This document shows, piece by piece, positions 1-6,572 of a stretch of 13,300 bases of DNA. The first letter of the stretch is position 1, and the number at the start of each line of letters is the position of its first letter. The notes beneath the pieces were generated by a model. It made no database searches. It saw only the letters and a program-made list of their open reading frames with translations, and had not been told where the DNA came from. The translations under genes were made by a program, and so were the position numbers. The DNA is from an uncultured Sphingomonadales bacterium (GTDB lineage Bacteria > Pseudomonadota > Alphaproteobacteria > Sphingomonadales > Sphingomonadaceae): contig CAJBSR010000100.1 of assembly GCA_903958285.1 (NCBI GenBank), positions 1 to 13,300 of the forward strand, written 5' to 3'.

Positions 1-1118
1 CCATCGACCAGCTTCACCACCAGTTCGCCCAGATGATCCAGCACATATTTGAGGGAGTCCGGCTCCCTGCAGCGCCAGGTGTCGACGATCGGCAGTTGGG
101 CCTCTTGTCCTGAATAATAGCGGACGATGTCCGGCATGTAGGAATAGATCGCCTTGTCATCGGCAATGCCGGTGCCCGGCGCATTCACGATGGTGACGTT
201 GCCCGCATAATAGGCCGCCATCAGCCCCGGCACACCCAAATAGGAATCCGGGCGGAACACCAGCGGATCGAGGAAAGCATCGTCGATGCGCCGATAGATA
301 ACATCCACGCGTTTGCGGCCCTGAACGGTCATCATCCAGACGACATCGTCATCGACGATCAGATCCGCTGCCTCGACCAGTTCGATCCCCGCATTGTCGG
401 CCAAGAAGCTGTGTTCATAATAAGCGCTGTTGAAGCGGCCCGGCGTCAGCAGCACGCAGGTGGGGTCAGCCGCCGCCGTTTTTGGGGCGACGGAAATCAT
501 CATCGCGCGCAAATTGTCCGGATAACAATCGACCGGCTGGACGGGCAGCGCATCGAACAGATCGGGGCAGAGCCGCAGCATCGCCTCGCGATTTTCCATC
601 ATGTAGGACACGCCTGACGGTGTCCGCGCATTATCTTCCAATATGTAGAATTCATCCGGCCCGGTGCGGACCAGATCAATGCCGCAAATATGTGTGTAGA
701 GACCGTGCGGCGGGGTGAAGCCATTCATCGGGATGCAGAATTGGCTGTTCGCCAACACCAGCTCTTCGGGGATGATGCCATCCTTCAGGATCGCGCGTTC
801 GCCATAAATGTCCGCAACGAAAGCGTTCAGCGCATGAACGCGTTGCTCAAGGCCGGTGGCGAGCCGGCGCCATTCCTTCCCAGTGAACAGGCGGGGGACG
901 ATATCGAACGGAATGATACGCTCCGCGGCTTCATCGTCACCGTATACGGCGAAGGTGATGCCCAGCTGGCGGAAGGCGGCTTCTGCGGCACCTTGGCGGC
1001 CGCGCAAATCTTCTAGATTGGTATGGGTCAGCCAGTTCGAAAGCGTTTCAAAGCCGTCGCGCGGGGCTTTTCCACCCGACGTGCCGTATATTTCGTCAAA
1101 AGCCGTTTTGAGTCCCAT
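1..1118 (-). CDS. Circularly permuted ATP-grasp protein (COG2308, DUF404/DUF407), 3' end cut by window
   Basis: The minus frame is open from an ATG at 1118 to the window edge, giving 372 complete codons; the C-terminus lies outside. From memory the family is about 470 residues, so roughly 100 are missing. The translation shows family hallmarks: an EDNARTPSGVSYMMENRE block near residues 161-177, LLTPGRFNSAYYEH near 223-236, YRRIDDAFLDPLVFRPDSYL near 275-294, NAPGTGIADDKAIYSYMPDI near 312-331, and VVKLVD at the break. The start is set by an in-frame TGA two codons upstream; no clear Shine-Dalgarno is seen. Family members are thought to be ATP-dependent peptide or amide ligases and are commonly encoded next to an alpha-E protein (COG2307), a transglutaminase-like protein and a proteasome-like peptidase, which would lie left of this window. 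Substrate is unknown. The ctrA terminator just upstream implies its own promoter, which I cannot place. Family assignment is firm; function is inference. Confidence 0.9.
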   Translation of the reverse strand, partial: MGLKTAFDEIYGTSGGKAPRDGFETLSNWLTHTNLEDLRGRQGAAEAAFRQLGITFAVYGDDEAAERIIPFDIVPRLFTGKEWRRLATGLEQRVHALNAFVADIYGERAILKDGIIPEELVLANSQFCIPMNGFTPPHGLYTHICGIDLVRTGPDEFYILEDNARTPSGVSYMMENREAMLRLCPDLFDALPVQPVDCYPDNLRAMMISVAPKTAAADPTCVLLTPGRFNSAYYEHSFLADNAGIELVEAADLIVDDDVVWMMTVQGRKRVDVIYRRIDDAFLDPLVFRPDSYLGVPGLMAAYYAGNVTIVNAPGTGIADDKAIYSYMPDIVRYYSGQEAQLPIVDTWRCREPDSLKYVLDHLGELVVKLVD

Positions 1119-1175
1119 TCGTCATCATGCTGCAACCATTTGTTGCATCGCACAATAGGTCTTTTGCATGACACT

Positions 1176-1209
1176 AAAAAAGAAAGAGCCGGACTGTTGC
1201 CAGCCCGGC
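1176..1209 (-). terminator. Intrinsic terminator downstream of ctrA
   Basis: Read on the minus strand, GCCGGGCTG-GCAA-CAGTCCGGC (1209-1188) forms a 9-bp stem with one G-U pair and a GNRA-type tetraloop. It is followed immediately by the U-rich run TCTTTCTTTTTT (1187-1176). It begins 27 bases after the ctrA stop codon. It should end ctrA transcription and insulate the ATP-grasp gene that starts at 1118. Confidence 0.88.
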
Positions 1210-1235
1210 CCAATTTGCTTTGAGGAAAGTTTAAA

Positions 1236-1931
1236 TCAGGCGGCCTGCGCCTGCTCTTCCGGATCGCGCAGCACATAGCCACGGCCCCAGACGGTTTCGA
1301 TGTAGTTTTCACCACCACAGGCCAGCGCGAGCTTTTTGCGCAGCTTGCAGATGAACACATCGATGATCTTGAGTTCGGGTTCGTCCATGCCGCCATAAAG
1401 GTGGTTCAGGAACATTTCCTTGGTGAGCGTGGTGCCTTTGCGGAGCGAGAGAAGCTCCAGCATCGCATATTCCTTGCCGGTCAGGTGGACGCGGGCGCCA
1501 TCGACTTCAACAGTCTTGGCATCAAGGTTCACCGACAGCTTGCCGGTGCGGATAACCGATTGTGAATGGCCCTTGGAACGGCGGACGACGGCGTGAATGC
1601 GGGCGACCAGTTCTTCGCGATGGAAGGGCTTGGTGACGTAATCGTCAGCGCCGATGCCAAAGCTGCGGATCTTGGAGTCCATCTCGCTAATGCCGGACAG
1701 AATGAGGACCGGCGTCTGCACCTTGGCATTGCGGAGCTTTTTCAGCACGTCATAGCCGTGCATGTCCGGCAGGTTCAGGTCGAGACAGATAATGTCGTAG
1801 TCATAGAGCTTACCCAGATCCAAGCCTTCTTCGCCCAGATCTGTCGAGTAAACGTTGAAACCTTCATTCGTCAGCATGAGCTCAATGGCTTTAGCCGTTG
1901 TTGGTTCGTCTTCGATCAGCAACACGCGCAT
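1236..1931 (-). CDS. ctrA: Cell-cycle response regulator CtrA
   Basis: OmpR/PhoB-type response regulator of 231 residues, matching CtrA along its length. The receiver domain (about 1-115) has the acidic pair E7-D8, phospho-acceptor D51 in [12 protein letters not shown]79 and K101 in TKPF. The winged-helix DNA-binding domain (about 125-225) includes [31 protein letters not shown] and [13 protein letters not shown], near-identical to Caulobacter CtrA as I recall it. The C-terminus ends in Ala-Ala, the ClpXP degradation tag of CtrA. In alphaproteobacteria CtrA is phosphorylated through the CckA-ChpT relay and controls division, motility and, in some lineages, replication initiation or gene-transfer agents; its regulon in sphingomonads may differ. 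Start choice: a GTG six bases upstream (1937) is in frame, but AGAAGGGGG (1947-1939) lies 7 bases before the ATG at 1931 and only 1 base before the GTG. A terminator follows, so the gene is probably monocistronic. Confidence 0.97.
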   Translation of the reverse strand: MRVLLIEDEPTTAKAIELMLTNEGFNVYSTDLGEEGLDLGKLYDYDIICLDLNLPDMHGYDVLKKLRNAKVQTPVLILSGISEMDSKIRSFGIGADDYVTKPFHREELVARIHAVVRRSKGHSQSVIRTGKLSVNLDAKTVEVDGARVHLTGKEYAMLELLSLRKGTTLTKEMFLNHLYGGMDEPELKIIDVFICKLRKKLALACGGENYIETVWGRGYVLRDPEEQAQAA

Positions 1932-1938
1932 GGACACG

Positions 1939-1947
1939 CCCCCTTCT
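1939..1947 (-). promoter_or_regulatory. ctrA ribosome binding site that decides the start
   Basis: On the minus strand AGAAGGGGG is a strong Shine-Dalgarno sequence. It is 7 bases from ATG at 1931, which is ideal spacing, but only 1 base from the in-frame GTG at 1937. It therefore supports a 231-residue CtrA beginning MRVLLIED. Confidence 0.8.
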
Positions 1948-1995
1948 GCAACCTTAGATGTCCCGCCGGATTGGTCCGAAACGCGACGTGATCAA

Positions 1996-2067
1996 TTAAC
2001 CAAAAAACATATGAAGTTGAAAGGTTAATTTCTCGTAAACCGACGTAAACACGGCGTTTGCGGTTAA
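1996..2067. promoter_or_regulatory. Cluster of CtrA-like TTAACC half-sites upstream of ctrA
   Basis: Three TTAACC hexamers occur within 72 bp upstream of ctrA: 1996-2001 on plus, 2028-2023 on minus and 2067-2062 on minus. The middle one is part of TTAA-N7-TAAA (2025-2039), one mismatch from the CtrA consensus TTAA-N7-TTAA; the first extends to TTAACCAA, one mismatch from TTAACCAT. Two GTTTACG copies on the minus strand (2040-2034 and 2050-2044), exactly 10 bp apart, lie between the second and third sites. Autoregulation of ctrA is established in Caulobacter, so this is probably the ctrA promoter region. I cannot place -35 and -10 boxes with confidence. The remainder of the gap (1948-2192) shows no gene and no convincing uvrA terminator. 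Confidence 0.5.
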
Positions 2068-2192
2068 TACCTAGGCGCAGAAATGCTTTGTTTTTCGGGG
2101 CTTCCGTAATCTTACCTAACCAGATTGGATGCGCTTGGAGGGCTTCAAATTAAGCAATATGAATCGAGAAAAAGGATGATTTCGCCAAAAAT

Positions 2193-5117
2193 CTACTCGG
2201 CGGGGTCCAATTTCAGCTCGGTCGGCGCTTTGCGCTTCGTCTTGGACAGGAGCGGTTTGAGGTAGGCACCGGTATAGCTGCCGCTCACCTCAACGACCTT
2301 TTCGGGCGTGCCTTCGGCCACGATCATGCCACCCTTCACACCGCCTTCGGGTCCGAGATCGATGATCCAGTCCGCCGTTTTGATGACGTCCAGATTATGC
2401 TCGATCACGACGACGCTATTGCCCTGTTCGACCAGCGCGTGGAGAACTTCGAGCAGCTTGCGCACGTCTTCAAAGTGCAAACCGGTTGTAGGTTCATCCA
2501 AAATGTAGAGTGTATTGCCCGTCGCGCGGCGGGACAGTTCCTTGGCAAGCTTCACGCGCTGCGCTTCGCCGCCGGAGAGCGTCGTGGCCTGTTGGCCGAC
2601 CTGCACATAGCCCAAGCCCACTTCGGCAAGCATGGCCATCTTGTCGCGGATCGGCGGCACCGCCTTGAAGAATTCGACCGCGTCCTCAACTGTCATATCG
2701 AGAACGTCGGCAATCGACTTGCCCTTGAACTTCACTTCCAGCGTCTCGCGGTTATAGCGCGCCCCCTTGCACTCATCGCACGTCACATAGACGTCGGGCA
2801 GGAAGTGCATCTCGATCTTGATGACGCCATCGCCTTGGCACGCTTCGCAGCGCCCGCCCTTAACGTTGAAGGAGAAGCGGCCCGGCTTATAGCCGCGTGC
2901 TTGCGCCTCGGGCAGGCCTGCAAACCAGTCGCGGATGTTGGTGAAGGCACCGGTATAGGTTGCCGGGTTAGACCGCGGCGTGCGGCCGATGGGCGACTGA
3001 TCAATGTCGATGACCTTGTCGAGAAACTGCAGGCCTTCGATTTTGTCGTGCTTGCCCGCGACGATGCGGGCGCCGTTCAACTGCCGTGCGGCGCTGGCAT
3101 ACAGGGTGTCGATCGTGAAGCTCGACTTGCCGGAGCCGGAGACGCCCGTGACGCAGGTAAAGGTGCCGAGCGGGATCGACGCGCTGACGTTGCGCAGGTT
3201 GTTCTCGCGCGCGCCCTTCACGGTCAGCTTCTTGCCGGTGCCCTTGCGGCGTTTTGCCGGGACAGGAATTTCGCGTCGGCCGGTCAAATAGTCGGCGGTC
3301 AGGCTGCCCTCGGCCGCCTCGATATCGGCGAGCGACCCTTGGGCCACGATGACGCCGCCATGGACGCCGGCACCCGGACCCATGTCGATGATATAGTCGG
3401 CATGACGGATGGCGTCTTCGTCATGTTCGACAACGATCACCGTATTGCCGAGATCGCGCAGCCGCTGCAACGTGGCGAGCAGCATGTCATTGTCGCGTTG
3501 GTGCAGGCCGATGGACGGTTCATCGAGGACATAAAGCACGCCGGACAGGCCGGACCCGATCTGCGAGGCGAGGCGGATGCGCTGGCTCTCCCCGCCGGAC
3601 AGCGTGCCCGAGGTGCGGTTGAGGTTGAGATAGTCCAGCCCGACATTGTTGAGGAAGCCAAGCCGCTCGTTGATTTCCTTCAGGATCGCCTTGGCAATTT
3701 GTTGTTGCTGCGGCGTCAGTTGATCTGCCAACGCCCCGAACCATGCGACGGCATCAACTACGGACAGGCGTGTCGCATCGCTGATCGTTGATCCGGCGAT
3801 CTTCACGCACAGCGCTTCCAGCTTCAGCCGGTCGCCATGGCACGCCTCACACGGGGCTGCACTTTGATATTTGGAGAGCTCTTCGCGCATCCAGGCGCTC
3901 TCGGTCTGCAGCAGGCGGCGGTTGAGATTGCCAATGACACCGTTGAACTGTTTGTGGACGTCATAGCTCTTGCGGCCATCCTGAAAGGTCAGGCGGATGA
4001 TTTCCAACGAGCCATTCAAGAGGATGTCTTTGAACTCTGCCGAGAGATCCTTCCAAGGCGTGGTCAGGCTGAATTCAAAGTGGCGCGCAACGGACGACAG
4101 CACCTGCATATAATAAGGGCTGGGCGGGTTGGATTTCGCCCAAGGCACAATGGCCCCGTCCTTGATCGACAGGCTCTCATTCGGGACGACCAGCTCGGGG
4201 TCAAAATACAGCTTTTCACCCAATCCGTCACAGACCGGACAGGCCCCTTGCGGGGCGTTGAACGAAAAGAGGCGCGGCGCAATTTCTTCAATGGTGAAGC
4301 CGGACACCGGGCAGGCGAACTTTTCGGAAAAGACGATGCGGCCTTCAGGCGCGTTGTCGCCCAGAACTTCCTTGGCTGTCTTGTCGGCTTCTGTCGGCGC
4401 ATCTGCCGGATCAACAAAGGTCAGTCCATCGGCCAGCTTCAATGCGGTTTCAAAGCTGTCGGCCAGTCGCGTTTCGATGCCTTCGCGCACGACAATGCGG
4501 TCGACGACGACCTCAAGGTCATGCTTATACTTTTTGTCGAGGGCAGGGGCCTCATCAATCTCGTAGAATTCGCCGTCGATGCGGACGCGCGTGAAGCCCG
4601 CCTTCTGCCATTCGGCCAGCTCCTTGCGATATTCCCCTTTACGACCGCGCACGACGGGCGCGAGCAGATAGAGCCGCGTGCCTTCCGGCAGGGCCATCAC
4701 GCGGTCAACCATCTGGCTGACAGTCTGCGCAGAGATCGGCAAGCCGGTGGCCGGTGAATAAGGAATGCCGACCCGCGCCCAGAGCAGGCGCATGTAATCG
4801 TAGATTTCAGTGACGGTCGCGACGGTCGAACGTGGGTTCTTGCTTGTCGTCTTCTGTTCGATGCTGATCGCAGGCGACAGGCCCTCAATGTGGTCTACAT
4901 CGGGCTTCTGCATCATCTCCAGAAACTGGCGTGCATAGGCCGACAGCGATTCAACGTAGCGGCGCTGGCCCTCAGCGTAGATCGTATCGAAGGCGAGGCT
5001 CGATTTGCCAGATCCGGACAGGCCGGTGATGACCGTCAGCGTGTCGCGCGGAATATCGACGTCCACGCCCTTAAGATTATGCTCGCGGGCACCCCGCACC
5101 TGAATATGTGTCAGCAT
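2193..5117 (-). CDS. uvrA: UvrABC excinuclease subunit A
   Basis: UvrA, the damage-recognition ATPase of nucleotide excision repair, which loads UvrB on lesions in the cytoplasm. It is full length at 974 residues. It has two ABC ATPase modules: Walker [10 protein letters not shown] at 32-40 and GVSGSGKSS at 658-666; signatures LSGGE at 506-510 and 847-851; Walker B LYVLDEPS around 528-535 and LYILDEPTT around 870-878. Zinc modules: C269/S272/C293/C296, where the second cysteine of the usual CPxC is serine (CPVSGF); C423/C426 in a middle CEAC motif; and an intact C757/C760/C780/C783 module near the C-terminus. The serine variant is, from memory, common in alphaproteobacterial UvrA. The start ATG gives [16 protein letters not shown], aligning with the family N-terminus; the Shine-Dalgarno is weak (GGAA, 10 bases away). 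An SOS box just upstream indicates LexA control. The upstream SleB-type gene is on the same strand, 153 bp away. Confidence 0.98.
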   Translation of the reverse strand: MLTHIQVRGAREHNLKGVDVDIPRDTLTVITGLSGSGKSSLAFDTIYAEGQRRYVESLSAYARQFLEMMQKPDVDHIEGLSPAISIEQKTTSKNPRSTVATVTEIYDYMRLLWARVGIPYSPATGLPISAQTVSQMVDRVMALPEGTRLYLLAPVVRGRKGEYRKELAEWQKAGFTRVRIDGEFYEIDEAPALDKKYKHDLEVVVDRIVVREGIETRLADSFETALKLADGLTFVDPADAPTEADKTAKEVLGDNAPEGRIVFSEKFACPVSGFTIEEIAPRLFSFNAPQGACPVCDGLGEKLYFDPELVVPNESLSIKDGAIVPWAKSNPPSPYYMQVLSSVARHFEFSLTTPWKDLSAEFKDILLNGSLEIIRLTFQDGRKSYDVHKQFNGVIGNLNRRLLQTESAWMREELSKYQSAAPCEACHGDRLKLEALCVKIAGSTISDATRLSVVDAVAWFGALADQLTPQQQQIAKAILKEINERLGFLNNVGLDYLNLNRTSGTLSGGESQRIRLASQIGSGLSGVLYVLDEPSIGLHQRDNDMLLATLQRLRDLGNTVIVVEHDEDAIRHADYIIDMGPGAGVHGGVIVAQGSLADIEAAEGSLTADYLTGRREIPVPAKRRKGTGKKLTVKGARENNLRNVSASIPLGTFTCVTGVSGSGKSSFTIDTLYASAARQLNGARIVAGKHDKIEGLQFLDKVIDIDQSPIGRTPRSNPATYTGAFTNIRDWFAGLPEAQARGYKPGRFSFNVKGGRCEACQGDGVIKIEMHFLPDVYVTCDECKGARYNRETLEVKFKGKSIADVLDMTVEDAVEFFKAVPPIRDKMAMLAEVGLGYVQVGQQATTLSGGEAQRVKLAKELSRRATGNTLYILDEPTTGLHFEDVRKLLEVLHALVEQGNSVVVIEHNLDVIKTADWIIDLGPEGGVKGGMIVAEGTPEKVVEVSGSYTGAYLKPLLSKTKRKAPTELKLDPAE

Positions 5118-5126
5118 GGACAGTCT

Positions 5127-5141
5127 GTTCCATATTTGTTC
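5127..5141 (-). promoter_or_regulatory. LexA (SOS) box upstream of uvrA
   Basis: The plus strand reads GTTC-CATATTT-GTTC (minus: GAAC-AAATATG-GAAC), an exact match to the direct-repeat LexA box GTTC-N7-GTTC described for alphaproteobacteria. It ends 9 bases before the uvrA start codon, so bound LexA would cover the transcription start or block early elongation. uvrA is a classical SOS gene, which makes a chance match unlikely. No clear -35/-10 pair was identified around it. Confidence 0.87.
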
Positions 5142-5152
5142 GACTCAGGCAA

Positions 5153-5193
5153 GTGCCCGGCACGGGGAAAGAATCGGGCAAGCGATCATCGCT
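5153..5193. repeat. Two short inverted repeats upstream of the uvrA SOS box
   Basis: GTGCC-C-GGCAC (5153-5163) and AGCGAT-C-ATCGCT (5181-5193) are two perfect dyads with single-base centres in the gap between the SleB-type gene and uvrA. They have no U-run, so neither resembles an intrinsic terminator. They might be operator or mRNA structures, or chance in a GC-rich region. The rest of the gap (5194-5270) holds nothing I recognise. Confidence 0.3.
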
Positions 5194-5270
5194 GCACCGG
5201 CGATATGGGATCGACCGGATGGGTGGCAAGGGAAGCTTTGGCAACGTGTCCTTTGGGACGGTGCTTTGGA

Positions 5271-6365
5271 TCAGTCCCCGATCCACTGCCCTGAATTGCG
5301 ATACTGCGGGAGCACATCGCTGTCAGGTAGGGCATTCTTCACATAGCGGTTGTCTTCGCCCACGCGCCGGGAGGGCGGTGCGGCGTTGGTCGCAGCGGCG
5401 GGCGCTGTGGCCTGATAGGTCGGGTAGGGCGCCGTCGGCATGGCCGCGACATTTGTCGGGACAGGCACAGGCGACGCACCGGGTGTGGCAGGCGTCGGCC
5501 AAGGCGTGCGGCGCGGCAGCGGGCCGGGATAAGGCTCTGCGCCCGCATAGCGACCATAGAAGGCCGTCATGGCGCCCCGGGTCCCCGGCATACGGTAGAA
5601 GATGTGATTGCCGATCACCGCTGAAATGATGAGCGAGCGGTTCCACGTCGGGTTGACCGCCGGCGTGTGATAGAAGGTCGCCAAGCCAACCGGAGCGTGG
5701 ACATAGCCCGCCAGCGCTGCGCGTGCGACGCGGCTTGCCCGTGCCCAGCCGTCGCGGCTCGGGACGCGTGCCATCGATCCATCACAGGCATAGCTGAACT
5801 GGCAGCCCGGCATGTCAGACCCCTGATAGATGACACCGCAGACAGTTGACGGCCAAGCCGGATGGCGGACGCGGTTGAGGATCACCTGCGCCACAGCGCG
5901 CTGGCCATCATCGCTTTCGGAAGCCGCTTCATAATAGATCGCCGATGTCAGGCAGATCGCAGCGCGCAGTGTGTCAGCAGGGGTTTTGCCTTTGAAGACA
6001 TAGGGTGAAGCCGCAGGGCCAGTGTCAAATCGGCTCGGTATCGAGAAGGGTGTGGTCGGCATTTGTTGCGGCGCGGCGGGTGCGGGGATGGCATTTCCGG
6101 CCGCGTCGATGGGTGTTGGCATCGGAACTTCGTCGCCGAGACCGACCGATTCGGTCGCAGCGGCGTTGGGCTGCGGCGCATACATCGGCAGCGGCTCATC
6201 CAGCGGGATGGTCAGTTCATATCCGCGCACACCGGGAATGACCGTGTAGTTAGCTGCCTGCAATCCAACGAAAGACATGGTTAAGGCCGCCAGCCCCCCG
6301 ATCGACCAGAGGGACAATGTCCTCTTTCTGATCATCGACATTGCGCGGAGGCGCGAAGCAAACAT
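5271..6365 (-). CDS. SleB/CwlJ-type cell wall hydrolase (Hydrolase_2 family)
   Basis: A 364-residue exported protein. The N-terminus has a basic stretch (MIRKR, 11-15) followed by a hydrophobic segment (about 18-38), a signal peptide or membrane anchor. A Pro/Ala-rich linker (about 55-125) precedes the SleB-type catalytic domain (about 128-280): AICLTSAIYYEAASE at 136-150 with the likely catalytic glutamate E146, GQRAVAQVILNRV at 154-166, VCGVIYQ at 175-181, CQFSYACDG at 188-196 and ATFYHT at 229-234. The tail after 280 is rich in Pro, Thr and Ala and probably disordered. Bacillus SleB is a lytic transglycosylase active on spore cortex; homologues in non-sporulating alphaproteobacteria are presumed to remodel peptidoglycan in the periplasm. 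Three in-frame ATGs (6365, 6341, 6335) lack a clear Shine-Dalgarno, so the true start could be up to 10 codons downstream. It diverges from hom. Confidence 0.88.
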   Translation of the reverse strand: MFASRLRAMSMIRKRTLSLWSIGGLAALTMSFVGLQAANYTVIPGVRGYELTIPLDEPLPMYAPQPNAAATESVGLGDEVPMPTPIDAAGNAIPAPAAPQQMPTTPFSIPSRFDTGPAASPYVFKGKTPADTLRAAICLTSAIYYEAASESDDGQRAVAQVILNRVRHPAWPSTVCGVIYQGSDMPGCQFSYACDGSMARVPSRDGWARASRVARAALAGYVHAPVGLATFYHTPAVNPTWNRSLIISAVIGNHIFYRMPGTRGAMTAFYGRYAGAEPYPGPLPRRTPWPTPATPGASPVPVPTNVAAMPTAPYPTYQATAPAAATNAAPPSRRVGEDNRYVKNALPDSDVLPQYRNSGQWIGD

Positions 6366-6445
6366 GACAGCAAATACTCAATACAACACGGGTCGGCGGT
6401 CAGCCTATGCACAGCTAAACGACCAAATCTCTTACAAATTTGCCC

Positions 6446-6464
6446 CTGTCCCAGCTTGGCACAG
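6446..6464. promoter_or_regulatory. Imperfect 19-bp dyad in the SleB-type gene / hom divergent region
   Basis: CTGTcCCA-gct-TGGcACAG has two 8-base arms with a single mismatch around a 3-base centre. It lies 81 bp from the SleB-type start and 108 bp from hom. The symmetry and position suggest a possible repressor site for either divergent gene. No regulator can be named. Confidence 0.3.
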
Positions 6465-6504
6465 CCCGACCATCATGTGTGAACAGGACGAAAACGGAAC
6501 TGAA

Positions 6505-6520
6505 ATTGGGAATTCCCAAT
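6505..6520. promoter_or_regulatory. Perfect 16-bp palindrome upstream of hom, candidate operator
   Basis: ATTGGGAATTCCCAAT is a perfect 16-bp palindrome ending 52 bp before the hom start codon. With no loop it is more likely a dimeric protein binding site than an RNA hairpin, and there is no U-run for termination. I do not recognise it as a known operator. The rest of the 6366-6572 intergenic region shows no riboswitch or leader peptide that I recognise, and no convincing -35/-10 pair on either strand. Confidence 0.4.
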
Positions 6521-6572
6521 CACGACGCCGGACCCTAAAGGCAGCGCAGTCAAGATTATTGGAGCATATGGG

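Noticed and set aside
2161..2165. GANTC (CcrM methylation) sites in gaps upstream of ctrA (2161), uvrA (5142, 5171) and glpX (8299)
   Set aside because: The number is about what a four-base-specific motif gives by chance over the total intergenic length. Caulobacter-like methylation control of ctrA is possible but not supported by position.
2397..3791. Long open frame (464 codons) on the plus strand antisense to uvrA
   Set aside because: It lies wholly opposite a clear uvrA gene. The translation has no recognisable motif, and such shadow frames are expected opposite high-GC genes.
3837..4757. 306-codon open frame on the plus strand antisense to uvrA
   Set aside because: Another shadow of uvrA codon bias, with no domain and no independent start signal.
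6481..6495. GAAC-N7-AAAC upstream of hom as a second LexA box
   Set aside because: The second half differs from GAAC and hom has no known SOS role, so I treat it as chance.
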